Of a DNA stretch of 64,000 bases, positions 56,380-64,000 are shown in pieces; the stretch's first letter is position 1; the number at the start of each line of letters is the position of its first letter. Position numbers and translations under genes: made by a program. The stretch is from Novosphingobium resinovorum (GTDB lineage Bacteria > Pseudomonadota > Alphaproteobacteria > Sphingomonadales > Sphingomonadaceae), in NCBI RefSeq assembly GCF_001742225.1, contig NZ_CP017077.1, forward strand, positions 806,001 to 870,000. The letters are read 5' to 3'. The notes below the pieces were generated by a model, which was not told the DNA's origin, did not search any database, and saw only the letters and a program-made list of their open reading frames with translations.

Positions 56380-56620
56380 GCGCCGCATCGTCACGGCGGT
56401 CCGCAATCAGTGCATCGCTGAGACTCACATCTGCGGGCACACGCGTACGAACCATGGCACGCACCCGAGCAAGCGCGGAGGTGGAAGTTCGCACGCGTAG
56501 TTCTCCGCCGACAACCTCAAGGCAGACGTCATCACCATCGGCGAGACCGAGTTCCTCGTGCACGTCCAACGGGATTTGCAGGTGCCCTCCCGATACCATG
56601 CGCCCCCTGTAAGTAGTCAT
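56372..56620 (-). CDS. AbrB/MazE-type antitoxin
   Basis: An 82-residue protein with the SpoVT/AbrB swapped-hairpin motif (RMVSGGHLQIPLDVHEELGL, ADGDDVCLEVVGGELRVRTS) and a helical tail (ALARVRAMVRTRVPADVSLS) that would bind a PIN-type toxin. It normally represses its own operon. The toxin expected downstream is represented only by the 49-residue frame at 56230-56379. ATG 56620 is chosen; a longer frame to 56686 is less likely. Confidence 0.82.
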   Translation of the reverse strand: MTTYRGRMVSGGHLQIPLDVHEELGLADGDDVCLEVVGGELRVRTSTSALARVRAMVRTRVPADVSLSDALIADRRDDAARG

Positions 56621-56716
56621 CGCCGACTCCACCTGTGCGATCGCATTGAACATGTGCCACGACCTAATAGCCTGGCACGCCTGCACTATGGCAATGACAA
56701 TGTCGTTCGATTGCGC

Positions 56717-57310
56717 TCAGAGAATTCCACGATGGAATTGCTCGAGCCATGTGCCAAGCTCTGGTCGCTCCGCCAGCGACACGCGGGCTGCAACCTCCTG
56801 AAACCGAACCAGCGAGGAGGGCGCGGCGGCTATGATGCCATCGATCTCCTGGTCGGACAGTAGACCTTCAGTCCTGATGAAGTCCGTCATTTTCCCCGGG
56901 CGCTTGGTGGTGCTGCGCCGCCAAAGACCCTCGACAGTGCGCAACCGCGGCGCTGCGCGCGCTTCAATGAGGACGATTATGCGCAGCCAGTGCCTGGACA
57001 ATGAACGCACCTCGTCAGGCTTCATCCCAGTGCAGAAAACGCATGAGGATTTGGGTGGAACCGGCAAGCCTTCGGCCTCGATGCGACGCTCGCACGCCTC
57101 TCGGTTCCAGCCCCATTCCCGAAGAGGGTAGCGATTATCGAAACGCGGATCCTCGATTGTAGCGGCGTGCGCGTACCGCTGCCCATCACGTTTGCCAGCG
57201 TCGTAGCCAATATAGCGCACGACCTTTCGGCCTTGCGCCCAGGCGTCGATCGCTGGCTGCCAGGTTTTGATGAAGGCTTCCTGGGGTGCTGCCTTGTACT
57301 TGAGGCTGCA
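56717..57310 (-). pseudogene. PAPS-reductase-like (adenine nucleotide alpha hydrolase) gene, 5'-truncated
   Basis: The frame is recognisable from CSLKYKAAPQ (57310) to TGA at 56717. Typical family segments are AWAQGRKVVRYIGYDAGKRD, YPLREWGWNREACERRIEA and SSCVFCTGMKPDEVRSL. An in-frame TAA (57311-57313) lies directly before the Cys, and the N-terminal P-loop part with the SGGKDS-type motif is absent. A GTG at 57220 could start a 167-residue remnant. The missing end faces the three-recombinase element, which probably caused the loss. Confidence 0.7.
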
Positions 57311-57413
57311 TTAGGTCTGGACGGTTCTGTCCTCTTTGCCTCGCAAATCCTGCATTTCCGCCACTCCCAATCCCCCTCCCCTTCCAAGACGCCCCATAAG
57401 GTCGGGCCCGCCT

Positions 57414-57872
57414 TCAGACAGCGGAAGGATCATGTTGTTCAGCGCTGGCGCGGATTGGCACGGGTCGGCGTATCCGATCGAGTTCCTGCACGAGTTGCGC
57501 GTTGCGACGTTCGAGCCTTTCCGCGCGCTGCTCGGCTTCGACAGCGCGCTTCAGCAGGCTCGCGTTATGTGTCGCGAGTGCGACGTTGCGGTCTTCCGCA
57601 TCGCGAAGAGCCGTGCGTGCGCGATCCGTCTGTCCTGCGATCCTTTCTGTGTCTTTAGCACGCTGCGCCTGAAGTCCGCGCAGAGTGGCAAGAACGCCGG
57701 CGTGGTGGGTATAGATTATATTGCGGCCAACCCCAGCAGCGCGTGCGAGAGCGGCTACCGTCGGCGCAGTGGATGGTTCACTAGCAAAGGCGCTAAGAGC
57801 CTCACGCAGACGAGCATCGGTCTTTGCCCAGCGACGGGCTTGCGGAGTGGATAAGTCAGGTTCGGATGCCAT
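57414..57872 (-). CDS. DUF6262-like recombinase partner (TnpC-type)
   Basis: A 152-residue protein with an HTH-like segment (TVAALARAAGVGRNIIYTHH) followed by a long coiled coil (LRDAEDRNVALATHNASLLK, RAVEAEQRAERLERRNAQLV). This is the layout of the small third protein of Tn554-type elements. The start MASEPDL at 57872 has AAGGA upstream and overlaps the end of the preceding recombinase gene. It probably assists target choice or orientation by the recombinases. Confidence 0.8.
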   Translation of the reverse strand: MASEPDLSTPQARRWAKTDARLREALSAFASEPSTAPTVAALARAAGVGRNIIYTHHAGVLATLRGLQAQRAKDTERIAGQTDRARTALRDAEDRNVALATHNASLLKRAVEAEQRAERLERRNAQLVQELDRIRRPVPIRASAEQHDPSAV

Positions 57873-59664
57873 CGGCATTTCCTTTGTCGATCTGGTCGAG
57901 GATGCAACGCGATTCCTGGATACGGGCTTCGGCAAGCGCGCGGCTCTCGGCATCGAGATCATCCCGCTGGGTCAGCATGATGTTACGTTCGAGGCGCGCT
58001 TCCCAAACGTGTCTATGCCGGTCGGTCACGGCGAAGTTGGCGCAGGTCCGGCAGGTGCTTTGGGTGCGAAGGACCGGGTTCGGCTCGCACTCGCCGCCAA
58101 GGCAAGCGGAGGATTCTCGGCGGTACAGACAGTAACCCCAGTCGCAGACGCCAAGGCGCATATCCGTCTCGGCCAGGATCTCGGTGATATAGCCATCGAC
58201 GTCGCCCGATCGCTTTCGCCCGCGGAACGGTGATCGTTCGGAGAGCATGACCCCCGCCTTGCCGCCAACGTGCGGAGCCAGGAGAAGGTCTTCCAGCGCC
58301 TCCCGGGTTTCTTCCGCAGTCTGGTCGTCGATCAGTTCGGCAAGCTCAAAGTCGGTGCCGACATAGGCTCGGTCGGTCATCGCGCGGTGAACGTGACCGA
58401 GGTGGCGTTGTAATGCCGTCAGGCCGGTACGATCACGCCGACCGATGAACCGGGAGAACGTCTTGCGCCCCTGATAAGTGGTCAGGCGCCAGGTGCCGTC
58501 TTGGTAGTCCGGCAGCGCGAGGAAAGGCGCAAGCCGCTCATTCAAACGACGGTTGACCAGGGGTGGTCGCAATCGCGCGACGGGCATCGACGTCGGCAGT
58601 GGCGATCGCCCCCTGCCAAGCTGATGAAGCCAGAGATTTCTATCGCCGCTAAGTTCGCGAAGCGGAGCCGAGAGACGTTCAAGAATATGGATCGCCCGCT
58701 GAACTGGCTCAGGTGCGAGCCAGCGGTGGATGTCGCCATGCTCTGTCAGCGAAGTCTTAGTGATCGTGCCGACCAAATAGACGTGTTCCTCCCCGCTGCC
58801 ATCGGCCGCGTGGCGCTCAAGGCAACCCTCTTCAAGCCTCAAGATTTCCGAAGCTCGCGCGCCAACGAGATAGGCGATGACGACGAAACAGGCGTCGCCA
58901 AGCCGGTCAAGCATGAACGCAAGGCGGCGCAGCGGCCAGTTGGGATTCGCATATCGATCCGCATGAGGAATTGCCTCGTCCAGCATGGCGCGTCTGATAT
59001 GCCAGTGGAGCCACCGACCCTGGTAGTGCGGTCGGAACCGTGCATGGAGATTCTCGAGATGGTCGCGCAGTGCGAGTATCTGGTCCGCCGTTCCGCCCAG
59101 CAGCTCTATAGCCCCGCTGACCAGCGGCACGGCGATCTCGTCGGGGGTGTAAGGATGGCCGCCGTAAGGTTTCCAGTGGCGCTTCCCGACTGAAGCGGCG
59201 CGGGGCGGCGGCACAGACGGTGCATCATCCAGCTTGTTGCGTTGCATGTGAAACGTGCGGATCGTGCCCAGATACCCTTCGGCGGTGCTGAGCGAGAGCA
59301 ACGCTCCGCTTCTGCCGCGGCGACCGCGGAGCATTGCGACGAACCGATTGACCGTGTCTTCATCAAGATCGCTGAAGCGTCGAACATTTTCGACCGCCAT
59401 CCATCGAACGAGGAAGCGAATGTGATTAAAGTGGCCCCGGATCGTACTCTGTCGGAGCGGCACCCGGCCTTCGGGGGGATCGTCTCGTAGCGACAGCAGG
59501 AATAGTTCAGCCGCATACCTAAGCGGTTTCCACTGATCGTCGCTGAACCGGCCTCCATCCGGCATTAAGAAACGCCAGTTGAACGTCATCGTGACGGACA
59601 TGCTATCGTTTTGCAACGATACCGCCGGGAAATGAGCGAGCGAAGATGTCGTCACGGAGCCCAT
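57856..59664 (-). CDS. Tyrosine recombinase (third of trio)
   Basis: A 602-residue recombinase. The core-binding part is around 45-150. Catalytic motifs are the Arg in YLVGARASEILRLEEGC, the TYQGRKTFSRFIG segment where the Lys/His-x-x-Arg box would lie, LQRHLGHVHRAMTDRAYVG with the Tyr nucleophile, and a C-terminal zinc-like cluster (CDWGYCLYRRESSACLGGEC and CRTC). Such Cys-rich tails are typical of TnpB-type recombinases. Its ATG is four bases past the stop of the previous recombinase gene. Confidence 0.87.
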   Translation of the reverse strand: MGSVTTSSLAHFPAVSLQNDSMSVTMTFNWRFLMPDGGRFSDDQWKPLRYAAELFLLSLRDDPPEGRVPLRQSTIRGHFNHIRFLVRWMAVENVRRFSDLDEDTVNRFVAMLRGRRGRSGALLSLSTAEGYLGTIRTFHMQRNKLDDAPSVPPPRAASVGKRHWKPYGGHPYTPDEIAVPLVSGAIELLGGTADQILALRDHLENLHARFRPHYQGRWLHWHIRRAMLDEAIPHADRYANPNWPLRRLAFMLDRLGDACFVVIAYLVGARASEILRLEEGCLERHAADGSGEEHVYLVGTITKTSLTEHGDIHRWLAPEPVQRAIHILERLSAPLRELSGDRNLWLHQLGRGRSPLPTSMPVARLRPPLVNRRLNERLAPFLALPDYQDGTWRLTTYQGRKTFSRFIGRRDRTGLTALQRHLGHVHRAMTDRAYVGTDFELAELIDDQTAEETREALEDLLLAPHVGGKAGVMLSERSPFRGRKRSGDVDGYITEILAETDMRLGVCDWGYCLYRRESSACLGGECEPNPVLRTQSTCRTCANFAVTDRHRHVWEARLERNIMLTQRDDLDAESRALAEARIQESRCILDQIDKGNADGIRT

Positions 59665-59668
59665 GATG

Positions 59669-61489
59669 CTACTCCATATCCGGCAGTGGTGGCAGAACCG
59701 GAATGAGGCGCTCTGCGTCCGGCATCATCTCGGGCGGAAACGCCGGCAGCAAATCCTCCGCCAACGCCCGAAGACTCGGAGCGTAGAAGCGTCCGAACCG
59801 GATTGGGTCAATACGCTCGCGTGCCAATTCAAGATGCCGGATGGCTTGGACGATCCGCGCGAGATGGTCCGGGTTGATCGGGACGACCAAGCCAGGACAG
59901 GCGAGGCAACCACCGAGCTTCGGGCACACTTGACCAGGGCGCGCAGACGCGTCGTCGGTCGGCCGAAGGCAGGTGTGACCGAACAGCGCGGTCACTGGCG
60001 CTGCGGTATATGATCCTCCATCTTGCGGGCGATCCGAGCTTGTTTCGCCGTGAACCCATTTGATCATCAGCGATTGGAGCCGGGCGATCGTATCGCGCTC
60101 GAGGCGGCGAACGGCCTCGCCGTCGACGTAAATATCGGTGGTTGCGACATCTGCATGATTAAGGACCGCCTTGGCCGCCATGATATCGCCCTGCGAGGCG
60201 GTATAGTGGGCGCTCGCCATGCTGCTGCGGAACAGCTTGGGCGAGAAATCGGGAAGCAACGGTCGGCGCTCATCGGGATGAGCTTCGTTCCAGGAGGCGA
60301 TGGCGGCGTTCTGGCGCTCGTAAAACCGCAGCATTGCCCATCGCAGCGTGGCCTGCGCGATTTGGCCGGCGTTATGCTCTCGTTCGTTGCGGCCGGTCGT
60401 CATGAGGAACCGGTGCAGGAACAACTGGTCGCGCTCGGACGGCCCCACGTGCGGCAGCAGAGGAGCCGTCATCGCGAGAAGTTTCTCTATCAGGCGTGGC
60501 GCCGAATAGGGGCGGCGATTGTCGAACGAGCGCCGCTGCATGCGCTTGACCTTCCCACCGGCGCGGGGTTTGCTCCATTCGACCATGACGCGATGCCAGT
60601 CGAGCGGATGGGCTATCAGGCAATCCCGCTTGATTTGACGCAGCGGCCCGGCATTAGCCGCCGTCTGGATCAGCAGCGCGATGTAGAACGCCGTTAGAGC
60701 ATCGGTCGTGATATGCAGATAGCCCTCGATCGAGGCGATCGGGTGCGCTTTTGGCAGAGCCTTCTTGCGGAAGCCTAGCCGCCGCAAACCATTGCCTCCG
60801 GGGGATAGACCATTGTTAGCCCGATGGAGCCGCCATATCCATCGGTCCAGTCCTTCTGTGCGCCACGAAGGGCGCGGCGGCAGCTCAGTTAGGGCTATGA
60901 CGCCCTGGCCATATTGGAACTTGTCCCAGGCGACGTCGATCTCTGCGTAGCAGGCTGCTAGCACCGACCGCATCTGGAGGGGCGTTAACCGCTCTTGGGG
61001 CAGTCGCTGGGTACCGGCGAGCGGGATAGCATTGTTTGGCACCGTGAGGTCAGGGGCGAACAGACAAGGATTGTTCGCTATTGCTCGCTTTAGTACTGGC
61101 CTAACCATGCCGAGCTGGTGCGATTGCGACTTTACGCCGCGCTTACGTCCGTTGGCCGGCTTCGCCAGCCAAGTGATGAATCTGCGGATCGTTGCCGTAT
61201 CAAGGTCGGCAGCGCACCCGACCCGCCCGTCTTCACGCAGGAACCTCCCGAACACGCGCAGCGCGAACCAGCGAGCGGCACGGGTCGCGGCGCTGGATGC
61301 CACGTCATGATCACGGAAGGCACGGGCCATAGCTGCGCTGATGTCGTCCGGCATCCCGAACAGCGCCCGATCGAACTGCTGCACGATCTTGCCCCATTCA
61401 TCGCGGAACTGAACTTTCGCGACATCCGGCGGATGGTCTGCAGGTGCCGTTTCGAGCCGCAGCGTCCGATCGAGGCGAGTCCTAGCCAT
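59669..61489 (-). CDS. Tyrosine recombinase (second of trio)
   Basis: A 606-residue recombinase. N-terminal core-binding domain (WFALRVFGRFLREDGRVGCA). Catalytic motifs: Arg in TAANAGPLRQIKRDCL, the segment VEWSKPRAGGKVKRM, FRSSMASAHYTASQGDIMAA, and AVLNHADVATTDIYVDG with the Tyr nucleophile. A C-terminal CPKLGGCLACPG suggests zinc binding. Several motif positions depart from the Xer consensus, as in other trio recombinases. Its start overlaps the end of the first recombinase gene by eight bases. Confidence 0.87.
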   Translation of the reverse strand: MARTRLDRTLRLETAPADHPPDVAKVQFRDEWGKIVQQFDRALFGMPDDISAAMARAFRDHDVASSAATRAARWFALRVFGRFLREDGRVGCAADLDTATIRRFITWLAKPANGRKRGVKSQSHQLGMVRPVLKRAIANNPCLFAPDLTVPNNAIPLAGTQRLPQERLTPLQMRSVLAACYAEIDVAWDKFQYGQGVIALTELPPRPSWRTEGLDRWIWRLHRANNGLSPGGNGLRRLGFRKKALPKAHPIASIEGYLHITTDALTAFYIALLIQTAANAGPLRQIKRDCLIAHPLDWHRVMVEWSKPRAGGKVKRMQRRSFDNRRPYSAPRLIEKLLAMTAPLLPHVGPSERDQLFLHRFLMTTGRNEREHNAGQIAQATLRWAMLRFYERQNAAIASWNEAHPDERRPLLPDFSPKLFRSSMASAHYTASQGDIMAAKAVLNHADVATTDIYVDGEAVRRLERDTIARLQSLMIKWVHGETSSDRPQDGGSYTAAPVTALFGHTCLRPTDDASARPGQVCPKLGGCLACPGLVVPINPDHLARIVQAIRHLELARERIDPIRFGRFYAPSLRALAEDLLPAFPPEMMPDAERLIPVLPPLPDME

Positions 61490-62624
61490 CGGTTGGGATC
61501 AGCTCACCATACAGATAGGCAAGGCTCTCGCTCAGGTCATGCTCATGGAGCTCGACACAGCGCAAATAGATCGCCGTGGTTGTGATTGAGGCGTGGCCGA
61601 GCAGCACCTGCACGACCTTGAGCGGGTTGAGATCAGGATTGGTACGGGCTTGGACCTGAAGGCGGACGAGCATGGCCATCGCGAAGGTATGGCGCAGCCA
61701 ATGTAGCGTACCGTGAAGCCCGGAGGCCGCAAACGCTTCCGCAAACTGTGCCGTGAGAAGCTTGCGAGTCATGGCGCGGCCATGTTCGTTCAACAGGAGA
61801 TTGGATGGCATGCGGTAGCGCCTGTCGGCACGGCGAGCGCGATGAACGATCCGGGCACGCCACTCACCGATGTACCAGTGAGTATGATCGAGTAGCCGAA
61901 GCGGCGGATAGACCGTTCTTGGCCGGTCGCCTTTGGTGATATACAGCGGTACTCCAACCAGCGGCTCGCTGGCGAGGTCGAGCGGCCAGCTATCGGGAAT
62001 TTGGCCGATGGCAAGCGCGCAAAGCTCTTTACGGCGCAGACCCGCTCCGAGCGCCCACTGCGCGGCAAGGCGCGCTGTCGGCCTAAGATGTGTGAATAGC
62101 CTCGCCAGTTCGGCAGCATGCAGCGGCCGCGGCAGCCTTTCGGGCCGGGAGACGATCAGTGCGTTGACCTGGCGCCGCTGCAATCCGGGACGATAGGCAC
62201 CGTCGAGCATCAGCGTCATCTTCTCGGTCAATCGGAACGGGCAGTGGTCGATCAATCCCCTGTCGAGCGCCCATCCGTAAAAGCGGCACACAGTGGAGAC
62301 GCGCGCGTTGATCGTGGTCCGGGCGTAGGGCCGTCCGGTATGCTGGCTAGGGTTTTCCAGCATCCGGTTGCGATAGGCGGCGATCACGCGCTCGTCGGCC
62401 TCGCGCCAATTAACCCCAGATTGCTCGAGCGCGTCGAACCAGTCGTGTAGATGCTCACCGTAGGTACGCACAGTTTCCGACGCCTGCGCGTGCCCACTGA
62501 GGTCGGCATGCTCCATGAGCCAGACGAAGGCCGGTTCGATGATTGCCATTTCCGCATCGAACAGAATCGGGAAGCCGACTGGGATGTCCGACTCACCCGC
62601 CACCGCCCGAATGATCGATACCAT
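61482..62624 (-). CDS. Tyrosine recombinase (first of trio, TnpA-like)
   Basis: A 380-residue recombinase close to Tn554 TnpA in size. All catalytic positions are visible: Arg in LGAGLRRKELCAL, Lys in YITKGDRPRTVY, His-x-x-Arg in LHWLRHTFAMAML, and VVQVLLGHASITTTAIYLRC with the His and the Tyr nucleophile. It has the most standard active site of the three and probably performs strand exchange. First gene of the leftward operon. Confidence 0.92.
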   Translation of the reverse strand: MVSIIRAVAGESDIPVGFPILFDAEMAIIEPAFVWLMEHADLSGHAQASETVRTYGEHLHDWFDALEQSGVNWREADERVIAAYRNRMLENPSQHTGRPYARTTINARVSTVCRFYGWALDRGLIDHCPFRLTEKMTLMLDGAYRPGLQRRQVNALIVSRPERLPRPLHAAELARLFTHLRPTARLAAQWALGAGLRRKELCALAIGQIPDSWPLDLASEPLVGVPLYITKGDRPRTVYPPLRLLDHTHWYIGEWRARIVHRARRADRRYRMPSNLLLNEHGRAMTRKLLTAQFAEAFAASGLHGTLHWLRHTFAMAMLVRLQVQARTNPDLNPLKVVQVLLGHASITTTAIYLRCVELHEHDLSESLAYLYGELIPTDG

Positions 62625-63028
62625 ATCGTGGGATCCCCTTACGCTGGGGTGACAACGAACAATACCGCAATTTGGGATCTGGTCGGCAAGGAGTTCGGCG
62701 GATCGGTTGCTGGCCGGGTCGTATCGCGGCTGACGCAGGCCGTTCGACCTAGTTTATCGATGAAGGTCGCAAACGATCAGACTCGCTACGGTTCAGGCTC
62801 TGGAACGGGCTGGCGACAGGATTCGACCAACTCTCGCCGTCCGGCACTGAAGTTACGAGCGTCTGCTTGCTCCTCAACCTGTCGTCTGCCTAGCGGAAGG
62901 CTGCCCGGCTGCTACGCGCCCCCTTCGAGCCATCAGGCGACGGCAAGCCGGTCGCCGGTAGCGGAATGACAACCTTGCAATAATTTAATCGGGAAAGCGG
63001 TCCGGCGGCACACCCCCCATGGCGGACG
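62625..63028. other. Gap with copy 3 of repeat family B
   Basis: About 400 bases. A frame at 62652-62969 is open but has no ribosome-binding site or protein-like composition. It contains the family B repeat at 62947-62998. The right end of the three-recombinase unit must lie here. Confidence 0.45.
62947..62998 (+). repeat. 52-bp repeat family B, copy 3
   Basis: The core reads GCCGGTCGCCGGTAGCGGAA, then TGACAACCTTGCAATAATTT, then AATCGGGAAAGC, nearly identical to 14346-14397. It lies about 30 bases past the stop of the lipoprotein gene at 63029-63466. Confidence 0.85.
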
Positions 63029-63466
63029 CTACGAAATATGCTCAGCAGGTAAGTCTGCGACTTGAAGCCCGCATCTCATTTGAATTGCGCGGTTCACCTT
63101 TTTCATGGTGGGAATAAAGTGATCGATTTCCGTTTGAGGTATGGCTTCCCCGATCCTGCTGTGGGAATTAACGAAGTCCCAGCCATCCGGAGTTTGGTCG
63201 ATCTGGAGAACGGAACTTTGCGCTTCGCCATATAGCCAAACGTGCGTGATGGTGTGCACGCTGCGGTGTTTCGGCAAAATCTCGACTGAATCGAGCCAAT
63301 CAGTCTTATAGGTAATGCGAGCCGCGTCTGGAACGCTGTGAATTGCTGCGTTGATGCAACTTATGTCGACCGGGCCACCGAGGGACGCACGACTTTGTAC
63401 ACCGTAAAGACGGTCACATCCGCTCAAAAAGACCATCACGCCGATAGCGAAAGTTCCAATTCTCAT
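63029..63466 (-). CDS. Small putative lipoprotein
   Basis: A 145-residue protein with a clear lipoprotein signal (MRIGTFAIGVMVFLSGCDRL; lipobox FLSGC, lipidated Cys17). The mature part (ISCINAAIHSVPDAARITYK, then VWLYGEAQSSVLQIDQTPDG) has three further Cys and no recognised domain. Probably anchored in a periplasm-facing membrane leaflet. As with the lipoprotein gene at 14453, a family B repeat lies next to it. Confidence 0.7.
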   Translation of the reverse strand: MRIGTFAIGVMVFLSGCDRLYGVQSRASLGGPVDISCINAAIHSVPDAARITYKTDWLDSVEILPKHRSVHTITHVWLYGEAQSSVLQIDQTPDGWDFVNSHSRIGEAIPQTEIDHFIPTMKKVNRAIQMRCGLQVADLPAEHIS

Positions 63467-63538
63467 TTGGGAAGGTTACCCTCGCCTGCAAGGCGGCTCA
63501 ATGACCACTATCCACCCTCTTATACCAAGACTCTCAGA

Positions 63539-64000
63539 TCATGACCCATGCGCCCATTTGCGTAACCCGATGGACATGATGCGCCATGGCTGATCGATGA
63601 GGCGGTTCCAGGCGTGGCAGCAGTGGTCCACGACGTTGTCGTACGAGGAGAAGATGCGGTTCGACAGCCAATTGTCACGCATGAACTGCCACACGTTCTC
63701 GACCGGATTGAGTTCAGGACATTTGGGCGGCAGCGGCAGGAGAGTGATGTTGGCCGGGATGTCGAGTTTTCCGGACATGTGCCACCCGGCCTGATCGAGC
63801 ATGAGCACAGCGTGAGCGCCGGGTGCGACCTGGCTGCTGATTTCGGCAAGATGCATGTCCATGGCTTCGCTGTTGCAACGAGGCATGACCAGCGCGGCGC
63901 CTTTGCCTTCTGCGGGACAGATTGCCCCAAAGATCCATGCCGAAGCCCGGCGCAGATCACGAGGCGCGACGGGTCTCGTCCCGCGTTTGGCCCAGCGCCG
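63539..64000 (-). CDS. IS630-family transposase, cut by window end
   Basis: The C-terminal 153 residues of an IS630 DDE transposase, open to the end of the window. RRWAKRGTRPVAPRDLRR begins the visible part. The second catalytic Asp lies in VLMLDQAGWHMSGKL and the Glu in PPKCPELNPVENVWQFMRD. The rest of the gene lies beyond base 64000. IS630 elements insert at TA dinucleotides; the left end is probably just left of 63539 (CTTATACCAAGACTCTCAGA near 63518). Confidence 0.92.
   Translation of the reverse strand, partial: RRWAKRGTRPVAPRDLRRASAWIFGAICPAEGKGAALVMPRCNSEAMDMHLAEISSQVAPGAHAVLMLDQAGWHMSGKLDIPANITLLPLPPKCPELNPVENVWQFMRDNWLSNRIFSSYDNVVDHCCHAWNRLIDQPWRIMSIGLRKWAHGS

Larger units (their letters stand above)
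57414..62624 (-). mobile_element. Three-recombinase (Tn554/RIT-type) integrative unit
   Basis: Three tyrosine recombinase genes of 380, 606 and 602 codons and a coiled-coil partner follow each other leftward, with overlaps or gaps of a few bases. The set combines the Tn554 TnpA/TnpB/TnpC logic with the recombinase-in-trio layout. No passenger genes are inside. Its ends could not be set from the sequence alone. Confidence 0.8.

Noticed and set aside
62652..62969. Possible 106-codon gene after the recombinase unit
   Set aside because: No ribosome-binding site, Ser/Arg-rich product, and it runs into the conserved non-coding repeat.

Overview
The window reads as high-GC alphaproteobacterial DNA, most likely a sphingomonad (Novosphingobium/Sphingobium type). 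The support is two TonB-dependent receptors, LigJ/LigK/GalD-type gallate ring-cleavage genes, and an accessory gene set (ParB-like, DUF2958, ArdC, DUF736, DUF2493, DUF6117-like) that is common on sphingomonad plasmids and integrative elements. No rRNA, tRNA or CRISPR array was seen.

Layout. 1-15 kb is accessory DNA: an intact IS66 element with 8-bp target duplications splitting a host gene, a toxin-antitoxin pair, a ParB/DUF2958/ArdC block, a secreted nuclease, and a PLD-type nuclease-like protein. 15-46 kb is a catabolic island in three parts. (1) 15.2-22.9 kb: a VanB/VanA-type O-demethylase, a gallate dioxygenase, an aromatic-acid MFS transporter and an alginate-export-type porin, read leftward, with a divergent tandem-HTH LysR regulator. 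(2) 23.0-33.2 kb: an eight-gene leftward operon with a TonB receptor, a GMC sugar oxidase, an MFS transporter, both subunits of a C-glycoside deglycosidase, a beta-propeller lactonase, a Gfo/Idh/MocA dehydrogenase and a second sugar isomerase/epimerase; a ROK regulator diverges from it. (3) 34.7-46.3 kb: a GntR regulator, a second MFS, a second TonB receptor, a secreted GH3 beta-glucosidase, then oxalomesaconate tautomerase, aldolase and hydratase, a DUF1932 dehydrogenase and another tandem-HTH LysR. 46.5-64 kb is accessory again: an IS91/integrase relic, two DUF2493 genes, DUF736, IS110, a VapBC pair, an HD-domain alarmone-hydrolase-like protein, a three-recombinase element with a DUF6262-like partner, and an IS630 cut by the window end.

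How the genes fit. The island holds recognisable candidates for the main steps from an aryl C-glucoside to central metabolism. These are outer-membrane uptake, oxidation at sugar C3, C-C glycosidic cleavage, O-demethylation of the aglycone, gallate ring opening to oxalomesaconate, and conversion to pyruvate plus oxaloacetate. A C-glucoside of an O-methylated gallate, such as bergenin, would need most of these genes. That substrate is inference; the enzyme families are read from the sequence. The duplicated accessory families and a shared non-coding repeat on both sides suggest that the island is cargo on a plasmid or integrative element.
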